Assembly (NCBI GenBank): GCA_028023455.1
Contig: JAQFVV010006425.1
Span: 746,001 to 810,000, forward strand
DNA: 64,000 bases
Direction: 5' to 3'
DNA from: Epiperipatus broadwayi
Lineage: Eukaryota > Onychophora > Udeonychophora > Euonychophora > Peripatidae
Shown here piece after piece: positions 47,061 to 57,900 of this stretch (its first letter is position 1; every line of letters starts with the position of its first letter). Made by a program: the position numbers and the translations under genes. Under the pieces are notes generated by a model, which saw only the letters and a program-made list of their open reading frames with translations, did not search any database and was not told where the DNA came from.

Positions 47061-49105
47061 GAAGCACATAATATTAAAAAAACTAAGTCATATATCAGCA
47101 ATGCAGCATAAAACTATGTCTTTAATGACATGAAATGGAAGTTACTATTCTAAGACACATGAACCTCACTTGAATGCTATAAGTTAGGCAATTACGCTAT
47201 GCCATGTAATATATATGGGAAAGATTTAATATTTTAAAATTACCCCCCTTCTCTTTTCTTGTTATTTAACATATTAAAATCCCACCTTCATGAATTTTAT
47301 AACTTTAGAATGATCAAGTCTTTGAAATATTAAGAGTATAGCATTGTAATATGGAATATATAAATGAAACAGTAACAATAAGAAATCACCTTTTCAGAAT
47401 TAAGTGAGCGACATATAAAATATTTAACAGCGTTAATTTTTTGGTGATTTAAAGGATATACATAAATAATAACCTTTTTGAGGCATTAAAGAAAATCGTG
47501 AAATTAGATCAACTTGGAAAAACAATCTGGTGAGCATATTAATTTAGAATGTTCGTAAATATAACTCAAAAGGGAGGGTTTTTTACTAACCTCGACCCAA
47601 GGAGGTCTGAGTAGATAGGAAAAAATAACTTTATACATTAGTCTCACAAGAGTGTTTAGATTGGAAACTTAATAAAATAAAACAATTTAAAATTAAGAAA
47701 TAAACCACACAAAAATTAAAAAAATAAGAGCATATGACAGACTTTACATATATAAAAAAAATTATTAGTATGAGAGCAAATTTACATTAACAGTTAAAAA
47801 AAAATTTCATTTAACAATTTAAATAAGAAATCTGGATAGCCAAGATTGAGATTAGTTTTAGAATGAATTAGATGTAAATTTCATAGATGGTTCTAAGGTT
47901 AATTATCTTGCTATTTTAAAGAGTCCATTTTAACAGTTCGACATTTTAACAGTTCGTCTCCAGCATGGTAAATTAACTGGATGCAAATGATTTCCAATGT
48001 AGTAGCAAGTTTCCATTAGGAATTCCTCCATTCTTAGATAATACTTTCTATCATTTTGGGGCATCAGTGAGGTGATTATTGGAAGTGAGAGTCTGACAAG
48101 CAAAGGTGAGAAAAGGTGATTAGTTTGACTACTCGTTCAACATTTTGGAAAATAAAGTAGTGTGGATTACTTTGGCGACTGCTAATCTACAAACTAGTTC
48201 TCTCCTGGTGGTCAAAAATCATCCCATTATATACTGCCCTCAGGTATTTGAGGAATGATTTTAATATCCATTTTTTAAAATTTCATTTGTGAGTACTATC
48301 TAGAAGGAATTTTTTCATTTCCTTCACCTATTATTTTGGAGATGCAACCATTAGATAATTTGTCCAAAAATATATTCAAATCTATTTTCAGATTAGAAAT
48401 AGATTTGATAAAAATGTTAATTGCAAAAGTAGAAATTCTTAATTTAATTTCCTTTTAACTTTTAGTACAATTTAATTAGACATTCTTTCCCAAAATTAGA
48501 CAATGTAAAATTGCCACCCTTTTAATTATTTTTGGGCAATTAACAATTGTATACTCCATCTTGGATTTTTAAAAGAAAAAAAGGTACAGTTTTTAAATAA
48601 AGAATTTAAATGAAAAGTTTTAATTTTACAAACTTCAAAAAAAAATATTTGTAAAATTAATATCGTGTAAGTAATTTCTCTCATTATATATATATATATA
48701 TTTAGCTGCGCCTAATATATTTTGATTTTAATAAAAAGAATTAATAATAAATAATAGTAAAAAAATATTAAAATCTAAATTTTATAACTTTTTAGGTACA
48801 CTTCTCAAACCTATACATCAAATAGATATACATGAATATAGGAGCGGGATGGAACATAAGGTTTAAACCTGGGTTAGTAACTTGATAAGTATGAAGGATC
48901 ATGAAGCTCAATCATTAATTAGGATTGACTGCTTCAATATATATAACATACACTTTTTAAATTAATGCTATAAATATACAAAAACTTAAAACATAATGTA
49001 GTTTTTTAATAATAAATTTAATGAATACATTTACATATACATTTACAATAGATATATGAATAACACTTAGAGAAAAGCTTTCGTAAAATGTTTTCAAAAA
49101 TATGA
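47061..49105. other. AT-rich stretch, nothing firmly recognised
   Basis: Near 48865 a TTTAAACC palindromic word in a slightly GC-richer context could be a decayed SINE. Otherwise nothing. Confidence 0.4.
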
Positions 49106-49192
49106 GCTTAGCCAGCTTTCAACTATTACAAGTTGGAGACTATTACAATTTACAGAAATCTATGGCTTGTAATAGTTGAAAGCTGGCTAAGC
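49106..49192. repeat. Perfect 27-bp inverted repeat, 33-base loop
   Basis: 49106-49132 (GCTTAGCCAGCTTTCAACTA, then TTACAAG) is the exact reverse complement of 49166-49192. Weaker inverted similarity extends outward to about 49060 and 49235 (AAAGCTTTC, AAAATGTTT against AAAATATTT, GAAAGTTTT). Perfect arms within otherwise decayed flanks suggest either a recent element or selection on the stem. Confidence 0.85.
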
Positions 49193-50028
49193 ACATGCTG
49201 TTTAAAAATATTTTTTATGAAAGTTTTTTCTATACATTCTTCACATATATATTATTATATTTTAGTCTGAGTGAAAGCTTATAATTTTATAATTATATGC
49301 ATTTACTGTATGATTATTCATTTACATTCAGTCAAAAATATTAATAGTAACAATTTTATGTAACATATTTATTTTTTAAAATAAAATGAATAATAAAATT
49401 TTAGACTTTTATCACAACATTTATGGAGGTGAAATGTCTTGGTTATCAGCAGATCTCTGGTCATTTTGATATTTTAAATTCTGTACTAATTTCAAAATTT
49501 ATGTACCCACCCCAAATTACTGTTATTCATCTTAGATTCTCATTTAAGTTTTCCAATATTTCCGATCCAATATAAGAACGAGTTATATTTCATTTTTTCA
49601 GCCATTTCTAAAATGGTAACTTTCACTTATCAGTTAAGATATTTCATTAAATTTACTGAATTTTATAAAATCTTTAGCTTTATATTAAAAATAACACCTT
49701 ATTATGTGAAATACTATGCTACATCAAAGCAAAGAATAAAAGGTATATGCTGTCAATGTAAGCCAAACAAACATCATTAATAAACATGATCACATACAGC
49801 TTTTTGATGTGGAAAAATGTCCAATGCTATGCAATAAAATTATTCAATTTACCAATTTTAATGTTTTTTCATTTATTTATATATTTTTAAATAAAATATA
49901 TCTGATGTAATGTATATTGATACAGCATATATCACAACTTCACTGCATGTTCATATATTAAATCACTAACATTACATGATCACCATTTCCTATGCTTGCT
50001 CAAGATGTTATAATAGAGGTGCAAAAAG
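49193..50028. other. AT-rich stretch, nothing recognised
   Basis: No supported feature. Confidence 0.4.
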
Positions 50029-50480
50029 TCTCCATACAATAGTGCTACCCAGTGCAAGCCAAAGTAATCAATGAATGCAATAAGTTTTCTGCATAAAATC
50101 CTTAACTAGTGCCTACTCATCTAATATCCCCAAGCTTGTTTCCAGCTTGTGGATTCCACCAGTGATGAGCATTGAATCTGAAAACACTGAAAGTAGATCT
50201 TTGGATCCAATGCACACCTCTAGCAGTCACAACTCTAGATTTGGATTTTATGCAGAAATCTTCTTGCACCCATGGATTACACTGGTTGGCATTGGGTAGC
50301 ACTATTGTTTTGGAGGATTTTGGATCTGTTATAACAGCCTCTGTAAGCATAGAGAAAGGTGATCATGTGATGTTTAGTGGGTTTATACCAATCTTGCCAA
50401 ATAGGATGATGATGACTATGTTTATTAGAGTTCCAAAAATACCAAAATATATAAATGCTGAACTGTGGTCAGATCTATAT
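50029..50480. mobile_element. Head-to-head hammerhead-type repeat, copy 2
   Basis: Left arm 50029-50180 (minus-sense unit) and right arm about 50215-50325 (plus-sense unit) are inverted: CCATACAATAGTGCTACCCA, GCAAGCC, ATTGATTAC-type words, then TTTTATGCAGAA. The right flank continues GGTGATCATGTGATGTTT as at 38580. The open frames crossing this block (50117-50350 -, 50172-50498 +) are accidental in a GC-richer repeat. Confidence 0.6.
50126..50170 (-). ncRNA. Hammerhead-like core, two core changes
   Basis: On the minus strand: UGCUCAUCA, CUGGUGG (CUGAUGA with two A to G changes, 50162-50156), stem II region, GAAA (50142-50139), CAAGCU with CUU as cleavage triplet, and UGGGG-like 3' arm. Clearly the same motif as at 50632-50672 but inactive. 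Confidence 0.5.
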
Positions 50481-50599
50481 GACTGCACAAGTGAATAAGC
50501 TTGCATTGACAACATAATTGTCTTTTCATTTTGGACTTGTAGTTGTATAGTTATCCAAAAAGCTGATAGATGGCTTCTAGAGGGTTGCATTAGATCTTA

Positions 50600-50780
50600 A
50601 GATCTAGGGGTAGTGCTCTGGAATCCAAGACTTTGCATTGATGAAAGCCACAAGTTAGAAAGTATTCTGAGGATATTAGATAAGTAGGCACTAGATAGAG
50701 ATTTTATGGACAAACCTTCTTGCGTTCATTGATTACTCAGGCTTGCACTGTGTGGCACTACTGTACAGAGAATGTTGTTT
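50600..50780 (+). mobile_element. Hammerhead-type repeat, copy 3 (plus strand)
   Basis: Reverse-orientation homologue of 50029-50180: GAGGATATTAGATAAGTAGG, CACTAGATAGAGATTTTATG, CTTCTTGCGTTCATTGATTA, then GCTTGCACTGTGTGGCACTA. Ends in the (AT)n at 50793. Carries the best-preserved core of this family at 50638-50661. Confidence 0.6.
50632..50672 (+). ncRNA. Hammerhead-like core, family 3
   Basis: UUGAUGA (50638-50644, one change from CUGAUGA), stem II AAGC..GUUA (50645-50657), GAAA (50658-50661), GUAUUC with UUC as cleavage triplet (50662-50667), UGAGG (50668-50672). Stem I retains only A-U and C-G next to the core with a G-A mismatch beyond. Probably inactive. Confidence 0.5.
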
Positions 50781-50790
50781 CTATTATGCT

Positions 50791-50792
<2 letters not shown>

Positions 50793-50853
<61 letters not shown>
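50793..50853. repeat. (AT)30 microsatellite
   Basis: Pure dinucleotide tract. The apparent Ile-Tyr frame at 50726-50917 is this repeat translated. Confidence 0.95.
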
Positions 50854-50858
<5 letters not shown>

Positions 50859-51079
50859 ACAACCCCCAACAAACAAAAAAAACCAAACAATAAAAAAAAA
50901 TTAAAAAAAAAACTCAACTTTAAACTTCTCTTCTAATACAAAATTTCACTATACATGAATAATTTCTTTTTGCCTCAGGAGTCTTCTAGTAGTGTTTTTA
51001 TTTTAGGTTGTGTTTTTATGTTGTTTTTGTTTTGGTTTGGTGTTGTGTTTGGTTTTGGGGTTGTTTTGTCTTTTTTTTT

Positions 51080-51085
<6 letters not shown>
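50854..51085. other. Spacer with mirrored CA-rich and GT-rich flanks
   Basis: Left end AAAAAAACAACCCCCAAC and right end TTTTGGGGTTGTTTTG are near reverse complements, so with the two (AT)n tracts they form the arms of a roughly 345-bp inverted structure (50793-51138). Confidence 0.6.

Positions 51086-51138
<53 letters not shown>
51086..51138. repeat. (TA)26 microsatellite
   Basis: Pure dinucleotide tract mirrored by that at 50793. The plus-strand Ile-Tyr frames 50955-51179 and 51008-51220 are translations of it. Confidence 0.95.
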
Positions 51139-51141
<3 letters not shown>

Positions 51142-51779
51142 ATGTTGGGCATTTATTCAGTTTGAGAATGTCATGCTAAAGAAAACTCTACTTTTTGAAA
51201 TACTTCAACTCTTTGCCTAATTGTACTCCTCATTTAATTTATCCTTTCCTCAGTCATATTTTCCCAACAAATGCAATCTATATTGCTCTTCAAAAAATGT
51301 CTTTGAGATAATAATTACAATAAAAATAAAGTTTGCTTTTCTACAAAAGCTATGCTGAAGATTGAAACTATGCTAAAGTGTACCATAAAGTATTTTCTAG
51401 GAAGTCTGGATTTGCTCATTAATTTTATATAACCAATCTAACAAATAAGAGTTTACACTAGTAAATTTACTGGTATCAATTTGGCAAGATGAAGAATATT
51501 CCTTCGAGACTTATTGTCATCATATTTTTTATGATTTTGCAGAATTTTCATATATAAAATATTTTAATGTGTTCATATTATATGAATAGAAAGTCTACAT
51601 TTTTATTTCATAGAATAAACTCCCCTAAATAAGCCTGCATTCCATTACTTCAACTTTGATTGTTATGTCAATATGATAAAATAGCTTATCTTTTAACTTA
51701 TTAAATGCAGTAGAATGTCATTGAAATCTATATCATGCTTCAACATTCAAATCCTTTTTAAATTAAAAAGGATACCAGG
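51139..51779. other. AT-rich stretch, possible 3' part of the LINE relic to the right
   Basis: The minus strand may continue the relic at 51780-52560, but no motif is convincing. Confidence 0.35.
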
Positions 51780-52560
51780 ATATTTGATTTGTTTTATATT
51801 CTAAGTTGAAACCATTTAGATTAAAAGTTGATCAAAATATTTTTCATATTCTAATTATTGAAGTATTTGAGTTTTAATTCACTAATTAAAAGATTAAAAT
51901 GCTTATGATTAGCACCCAAAACATTAAAGTCCTTCCACAGATCATATTTTGAATTGCCAAATCATCATGTAAAATCTGTTCCAAAGATTTATGATATATA
52001 GTGAAATACAAAGTGCCAACAAATATTTAATCTTGTTTAATACTAGTTTTCATTTCAACATTTTATATTTTTCATCATAAAAAAGACAAAATAATATTTT
52101 TTCTAGCATGTAATATGAATAAACCTACATATAGTAGATTAGCAACTGATTTCAAATTTTGTCTAATATTTGTTCAATTAATTGAATTAAATGCCTTTAC
52201 CAAAGAATAAAATCAATGCATAAATCACAATTAGATGATATTTTTATTGCATTTACCTGACAACAAAATCTTGTTTATAATGCTTCTTGATTTCCTAGAA
52301 TCATGATGAATATCTGATAGCAATTTGTCTATGATTGAAAGTAATTTATTTAGCCAATTTTTTTGAAAATTTATTTGCTACAATAAATAACAATGATATT
52401 ACATGTAATTACTGTAACCTTTTCTATCAATTGAAACATTAAACAAAATTCTTAATCTAATCAAGTGCATGGCATTATATGTTCACATATTCTCAAAATT
52501 TTTCCAATAGTTTTAACTCTATTATATTGCCATTATATTTAATTCTCTCTTGATATTTCA
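51780..52560 (-). mobile_element. Old LINE relic (RT motifs A and B)
   Basis: On the minus strand, in order and at normal spacing: a SLLFIVANKFSKKLAK stretch (about 52405-52355), a degraded RKSRSIINKIL (about 52300), LVKAFNSIN where FxDLxKAFDxVN is expected (about 52205-52180), and KQD.IFVGTLYFTIY where KQGCVLAPTLFSxY is expected (about 52040-51997). This pattern fits LINEs with the DMIF..RQ..EK..E and DLTKAFD signatures. It is highly decayed and needs a profile search. Confidence 0.45.
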
Positions 52561-53687
52561 CAAGAATCTGCAATTTTACCAGTTTAAGACAATAAAAAAA
52601 ACTGTAATTTTATTAAGCCGTTATTTTACCTTTAATTCCATTGGCAAAAAATAAATATACCATTAAAAGATGTCACTTTAGACTTTTTATCACCATTCAA
52701 AACGTGATCAAATTCCCTTCATCTAGTCAAAGTATTGGTTTTATTATTAATAAGTAAAGTTATTATAATCCAAATGATTGCAAATTCTTCTACTGTTTAA
52801 TATATCAATTGATAAATTTTGTCATTTGTTGAATTTTAGCCTTAAAGGTTATGCTACCTTTGAAACTCCACATGTTATCTTTTATTGAAATCATTAATAA
52901 TGAATCATTTCTAGAGAACCAGACACAATTTCTTTGTTTAGCAAATCAAGTACTATTTTCTACTTACAGCAAAGAGATTTTTATACCTTAAAACATCTCA
53001 ATCTTCTAAAAGCAAATTAAAAATTAGTGTTTATTATTTATTTAAATTTATGATAAAATATTTCATGCTTCTAAAAATCAAACATCAAATTTCTTGTGAA
53101 TAAGTTCAAGACAGGGTATTCTAACTTTAATGTGTACTTGAATATTATTTGTATGGGTGTAACATATTTTATGCTCCGATTCCTGACTATGCCATAATTT
53201 ATCAGTAAATGTCCTTATTTTAAGCAGGCATGTTTTCAGGTATTTTAGAACCATTTTTATGCCAAAGAAAAATGTATTTGATGATCAATTCATTATTATG
53301 GTTAAAATTCTATCCCAATTACTTTCAGCAACTTTTGCTAAAGTTTATTATTCTAGTAACATCTGTAAGAATAATAACTAGTGTTTTAATTGTATTTTTG
53401 TAATAATGTTAGCTAGCTATGAATAACATATTTTTTTTTTTATGAAGACTGGAAATCTAATATTGAAGTTTAAGCTTTTTAAGTATATGTAAATACTAAT
53501 GTTCAAATCAATTTCAATACCATTAGCATTTCACTGATACACCTAGGAATTCTAAAATTTGAAGAGTCAAAATTAGACCACGTATTAATGATTTTCCTTT
53601 TTATTTGTTTATTTTTAAAAATACTAGTAGTATTCTCTCATTTAATCTTCGAAAGACAAGTTTTGCTAAGAGCAAATATATTAATTT
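52561..53687. other. AT-rich stretch, nothing firmly recognised
   Basis: May hold further decayed LINE sequence on the minus strand. No motif that I would defend. Confidence 0.35.
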
Positions 53688-53705
53688 AAAATCTTAATAG
53701 ATTTT

Positions 53706-53797
53706 GTCAAGTGTTGGTGGTCGAAAGGTCAGCACGGCTGCCTTACAAGCAGTTGTTCCGAGTTCGCGTCCCGGCCGATGCTATGACACATGAAAAA
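53706..53797 (+). mobile_element. Short tRNA-like SINE, copy D (full length)
   Basis: The body folds as a tRNA: acceptor-like GUGUUGG with CCGAUGC, A box TGGTCGAAAGG, anticodon arm CTGC-CTTACAA-GCAG (anticodon UAC, valine-like), T arm CCGAG-TTCGCGT-CCCGG, then a ten-base extension ATGACACATG and an A run. A perfect 17-bp target duplication AAATCTTAATAGATTTT flanks it (53689-53705 and 53799-53815, sharing A bases with the tail). No tRNA-unrelated body is present, so it is an unusually short SINE or a tailed tRNA retropseudogene family. Confidence 0.85.
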
Positions 53798-53815
53798 AAA
53801 ATCTTAATAGATTTT

Positions 53816-54702
53816 TAGCTACAAGTGTCATTATTTATTCAGATCTTGAAGAGCTCTCTGTTAAACAAACATTCTGTATTTAAAAAACAAAATTAAAATA
53901 CTTATATTTATTACTATTCTCACCTCTACTTTACCAGCATTAGCATTATTGATTTTATAATTATTCGTATTATTTTACTGAATAATATTCCAGATTATGT
54001 GGCATAACCAGATTACTTCCATTTTCAATGCTAGATAGAGGGAATCTTTATAATAACTACCTAAATATATACCTTTTGATGAATTGAAAATTTAGTCTAA
54101 AGTCAGTATTAGTACAATACCAAATCATTAATACTACATTCGCTTGCCCAAAGATTACAACAAAGAAACAACATACTAACTTATTCTTATGATTGGTTTC
54201 TCTGTGGTGAAAATTGTGTATATATTCAAAAAATGAACTGCCATTGCACAAATTAACCCTCAAATTTAAAAGCAATTTAATATCCATTACATGCAGGTTT
54301 ATTAGTAGACTGAATACAAGACACAACAACAGCTTTACTATAAATGGCAAAGAAAACAGATTGACAGATTAATTGGAATAGTGATACTATAATACACATA
54401 ATATACAAAAGTGAATAACTTTTCTTCAAAAACAACATTTCATCTTGTAATTTATCAAGCTAATTCAATATTAATCAAACCGATAGAGAAAATAATATTC
54501 TATAAATTGTGCTGATCTTACACAACAATTTTTTTATCAGTTTCTGTAAAATGGACAATTTTAATTCTTCGTTACTCTTTTTTAAAATATAAACAAAATA
54601 TTTAGGGAAAAAATCGTTATAAAAGTATATATGAGCAATAGATATGTGTAGAATCAAATTTATCTGCATGATCATTTTTTGAAACCTTTTTATTTAGATT
54701 CT
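53816..54702. other. AT-rich stretch, nothing recognised
   Basis: Minus frames 54057-54350 and 54475-54675 have no domain. Confidence 0.4.
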
Positions 54703-54947
54703 TTTTTTTTTTTTTCAAAATAATCTTTATTTGCACAAAAAGTAAAATATACATTGTAATATAGAGTTCATGTTTACAATCATGTCTGATACATTAAAGA
54801 GTAATTAGTTATTAAATTAGATGATGAGTACAGGATTAAAAGTAAAATTTATGTTATGTTACTTATCAGGGGTGATCTAATTTGGCATATAAATCCCATG
54901 GCGTGTAAAGTTTAAGTGTCATGAATAAATAATATACATGGTCATTG

Positions 54948-57900
54948 CTAAATATTTAATTGACTCCATGTTTGCTCAGCAAGACTAGGCAGGCATGTTC
55001 TTAGATCACTTTCTTTAGCTTTATATAATAACTTTAAGAAAATGTCCTCAATAGGACCGGCCAACTCTCTATCAAATAATACCTTACATCTAATCTTCCA
55101 TATGATAAAATTTATGAAAGTGGCCAGGCGGATGTAGCCAAAATTTCCACTTTTGAATGCATCATTAAGGTAGACATTTGAAGAATTGTATCCTGTAATC
55201 CTCTGTAGGGCAATATTCTGTAACCGAGTCCACCATTCACATTGATAGAGTATGTGTTCAATGGACTCGTCAAATCTTCTACAAAGAGTACACACTGTAT
55301 CAATGTTGTGTCCCCTCTGATTACAAAGAAACATCCCAGTAGGCAAGGCTCCAAGGTTGACCTTAACCAAAAAATCCACAAACTTTGGTTCCAATTTCAG
55401 GAACTTAGTCAGCCTTATGAGATGAGGGATTGCAACTGGGAGAAGATTATCTGTCCTAGATTTACCAGAGTGAACTAATTGATAAGAACTCCAGTATGAT
55501 ATTTTTTCATCAAACATGGAGCTAGAGCTTTTGATACTATTAAAGACAATAGTTAATTGTTGTTGCATCCAGATATTTTTTTTATGAGGGGGTGGACGAT
55601 CAGTGGGGATTATTTTTTCAAAAGGTAAGGGACTTTCTATGTTTGCATTGTCTTTGAAAATTTTAACAAGGATATTGTAAGTCCTCTGTATCAGAAAAAT
55701 TTTAATCGAGTGCAGTCCTAAACCATTAAGATATCTTGGTTTTTGCAAAATATTAAGACTTATTGCTGGTGTCTTCCCTCCCCAGCACAGCTTTCTACAT
55801 AGAGATTCAACCTTGCAGATGAAACAAATTGTTGGTGAAAAACCAGCTAGATAATAAATAATTTTTGGTAAAATCACAGAATTAAGGAGTGCAACCTTTC
55901 CAAACAGAGAAAGATAAATTTTAGATAGTGAATTAACAGTCTTTTCAATCTTTAAAATTAATGAATTTTCAAGTTCTTTTCTCATGACTGCTGGAGAAGA
56001 AGCAATACTAAAACCAAGAAATTTCTGTGGGGGAGCTTTTAGTCTACCAGATATTTGCTTCCCTGTCAGAATGGACCACATTGCTGACTTTGCTCCATTA
56101 ATTGCCAGGCCAAATTCACATGCAAACTTGTGTAGGAGTTCCTCAAGTCTAGAGAACTCATCCTGAGATGAGAGAAACACAACCACATCATCCATATAGG
56201 AAATATGGCATATGTTCTCTCTCAATAAAGGAATATAAATCCCAGGAAGGAAAGACTCGATGCTCAACAGCAATGGGTTCACACAGACTGTGAAGAGTAG
56301 TGCACTTGGGGGTGAGCCCTGAGGGATGGATACACAAGGCCAAAAGCTGGGAGCAACTCTTCCATCAAGTGAGAGAAACACCTCTCTGTTAAGGAGAAGG
56401 TTCTCAATCATCTGAAGATATGCCAGAGGCACTTGGAGTTCCTCCAGTACACCAAGTAGCACATCAATCCTGACACAATCAAAGGCTCCAGCAAAGGCAA
56501 GTTGAACTGCAACTGGCCGTGGCATCCTTTTCCTGTGAACATGATCGACTAGAAGTTGAAATCGACTGACAGCATCAGCAGTAGAGCTCCCTTTCTTTGC
56601 AAACTGATAGGTTGATAATTTTCCAATAATGTTTGTTTGTATATCCTCTCTAATAAGGCCTTCAATGGTTTTAATAAGCAATGGCACCATAGAGATAGGC
56701 CGAAGATTATCAAGATTTTTTTGACCCTCAGGTTTTTTAACAAGCGGGACCATGCTTATTTGGCAAAGCCCATTAATTTCTTGGCAGCCACTAGCCAAGA
56801 AGTCTACCATTTTTTTTAATAATGGGGACTGAAAATGCACATAAATGAAGTAATAAAAATTTTGGTATTCCATGTAATCCAGGGTGAGTTCTGTCAGGGA
56901 ATGATGAAATCTTTGAAGGGATTCTTGCTTCAGTAATTTTGTGTTGATCAGAATGTTCATAAACAAAACATTTCCTGACAAAAGAAATGCCAAGTGGTTG
57001 GAATTTTTTTGCATAATATTCCCGAATTCTGAGAAGCATGGAAGAACCTGTATAGCAGTTGCCTTGTATCTCAATGGACCTAGGTGCCTTTGATCTTCTG
57101 CTAGAGCCAAGGGCCCATCTCATGTACCCCCTAGTCCAGCAATGTTGGTGATGAAGATATTGTCTGGCCCTTTTAATTGATAAGTACTCAGCAATGGCCT
57201 TTTGTTTAGCCTTGTATTTGGATTTTAAATTTAAAATGTTAGGAATATTTTGTGCTTCATATGAAATATTTTTGAGATCACGTGCTATGGAGTCCAGCTC
57301 ATTGAGAAGAATAACTGGACCTTTAGTTTTAGCAGTACAAGAATTTATTAACTTTGTTAGTGTCTCAATAAAAGTCTTCCATGCATCTACCACAGGGAGA
57401 GTTAAAATTTTTGTTCTATGGAAAATGATATAAGCTTCAGAGATCAGTTTAATAGTGGCATTAAACTTTGTAAGCATGTGAATAGTCCTTGGCATCTCAA
57501 TTATAGGTTGTAGAATGTTTCTTGGGATTATTTTAATCTCCAGAGCATAATGATCAGAGAACGTAATGGGCCACAGATGAGCTTCTATTTGTGATGATAA
57601 TGAAGGTGAAAAAAAAAGTAAATCAATTAGTGAATGTGATGATTTAGTATAAAAACAGAAAGCTTCATCATCAAAGAAGAATTTTCCACTGCACAGAGAC
57701 TGATTTATGTAACCAATATATTTTTTTTGAAAGACTTGATATGTATGATTAAAATCTCCAATAATAATCGTTTCAAAAGGGCTAGTTCTTAGTGTTGAAT
57801 TAATTACATTAATCACTCTTGTAACAGTATCTTGAGATTTAGGAAGATATACATTTACCAGATTAAAGTACCAGCTTTGATATTGTATGATCGCAATTAG

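Noticed and set aside
50117-50590. Three frames of 75-108 codons in a GC-richer block
   Set aside because: Lie across a head-to-head repeat, have no domain, and are not preserved in the homologous copy at 38.3-38.6 kb.
50726-51220. Open frames with long Ile-Tyr runs
   Set aside because: Translation of (AT)n microsatellites.
53706-53797. Functional valine tRNA gene
   Set aside because: Poly(A) tail, target duplications, stem mismatches and sibling copies show a retroposed SINE.
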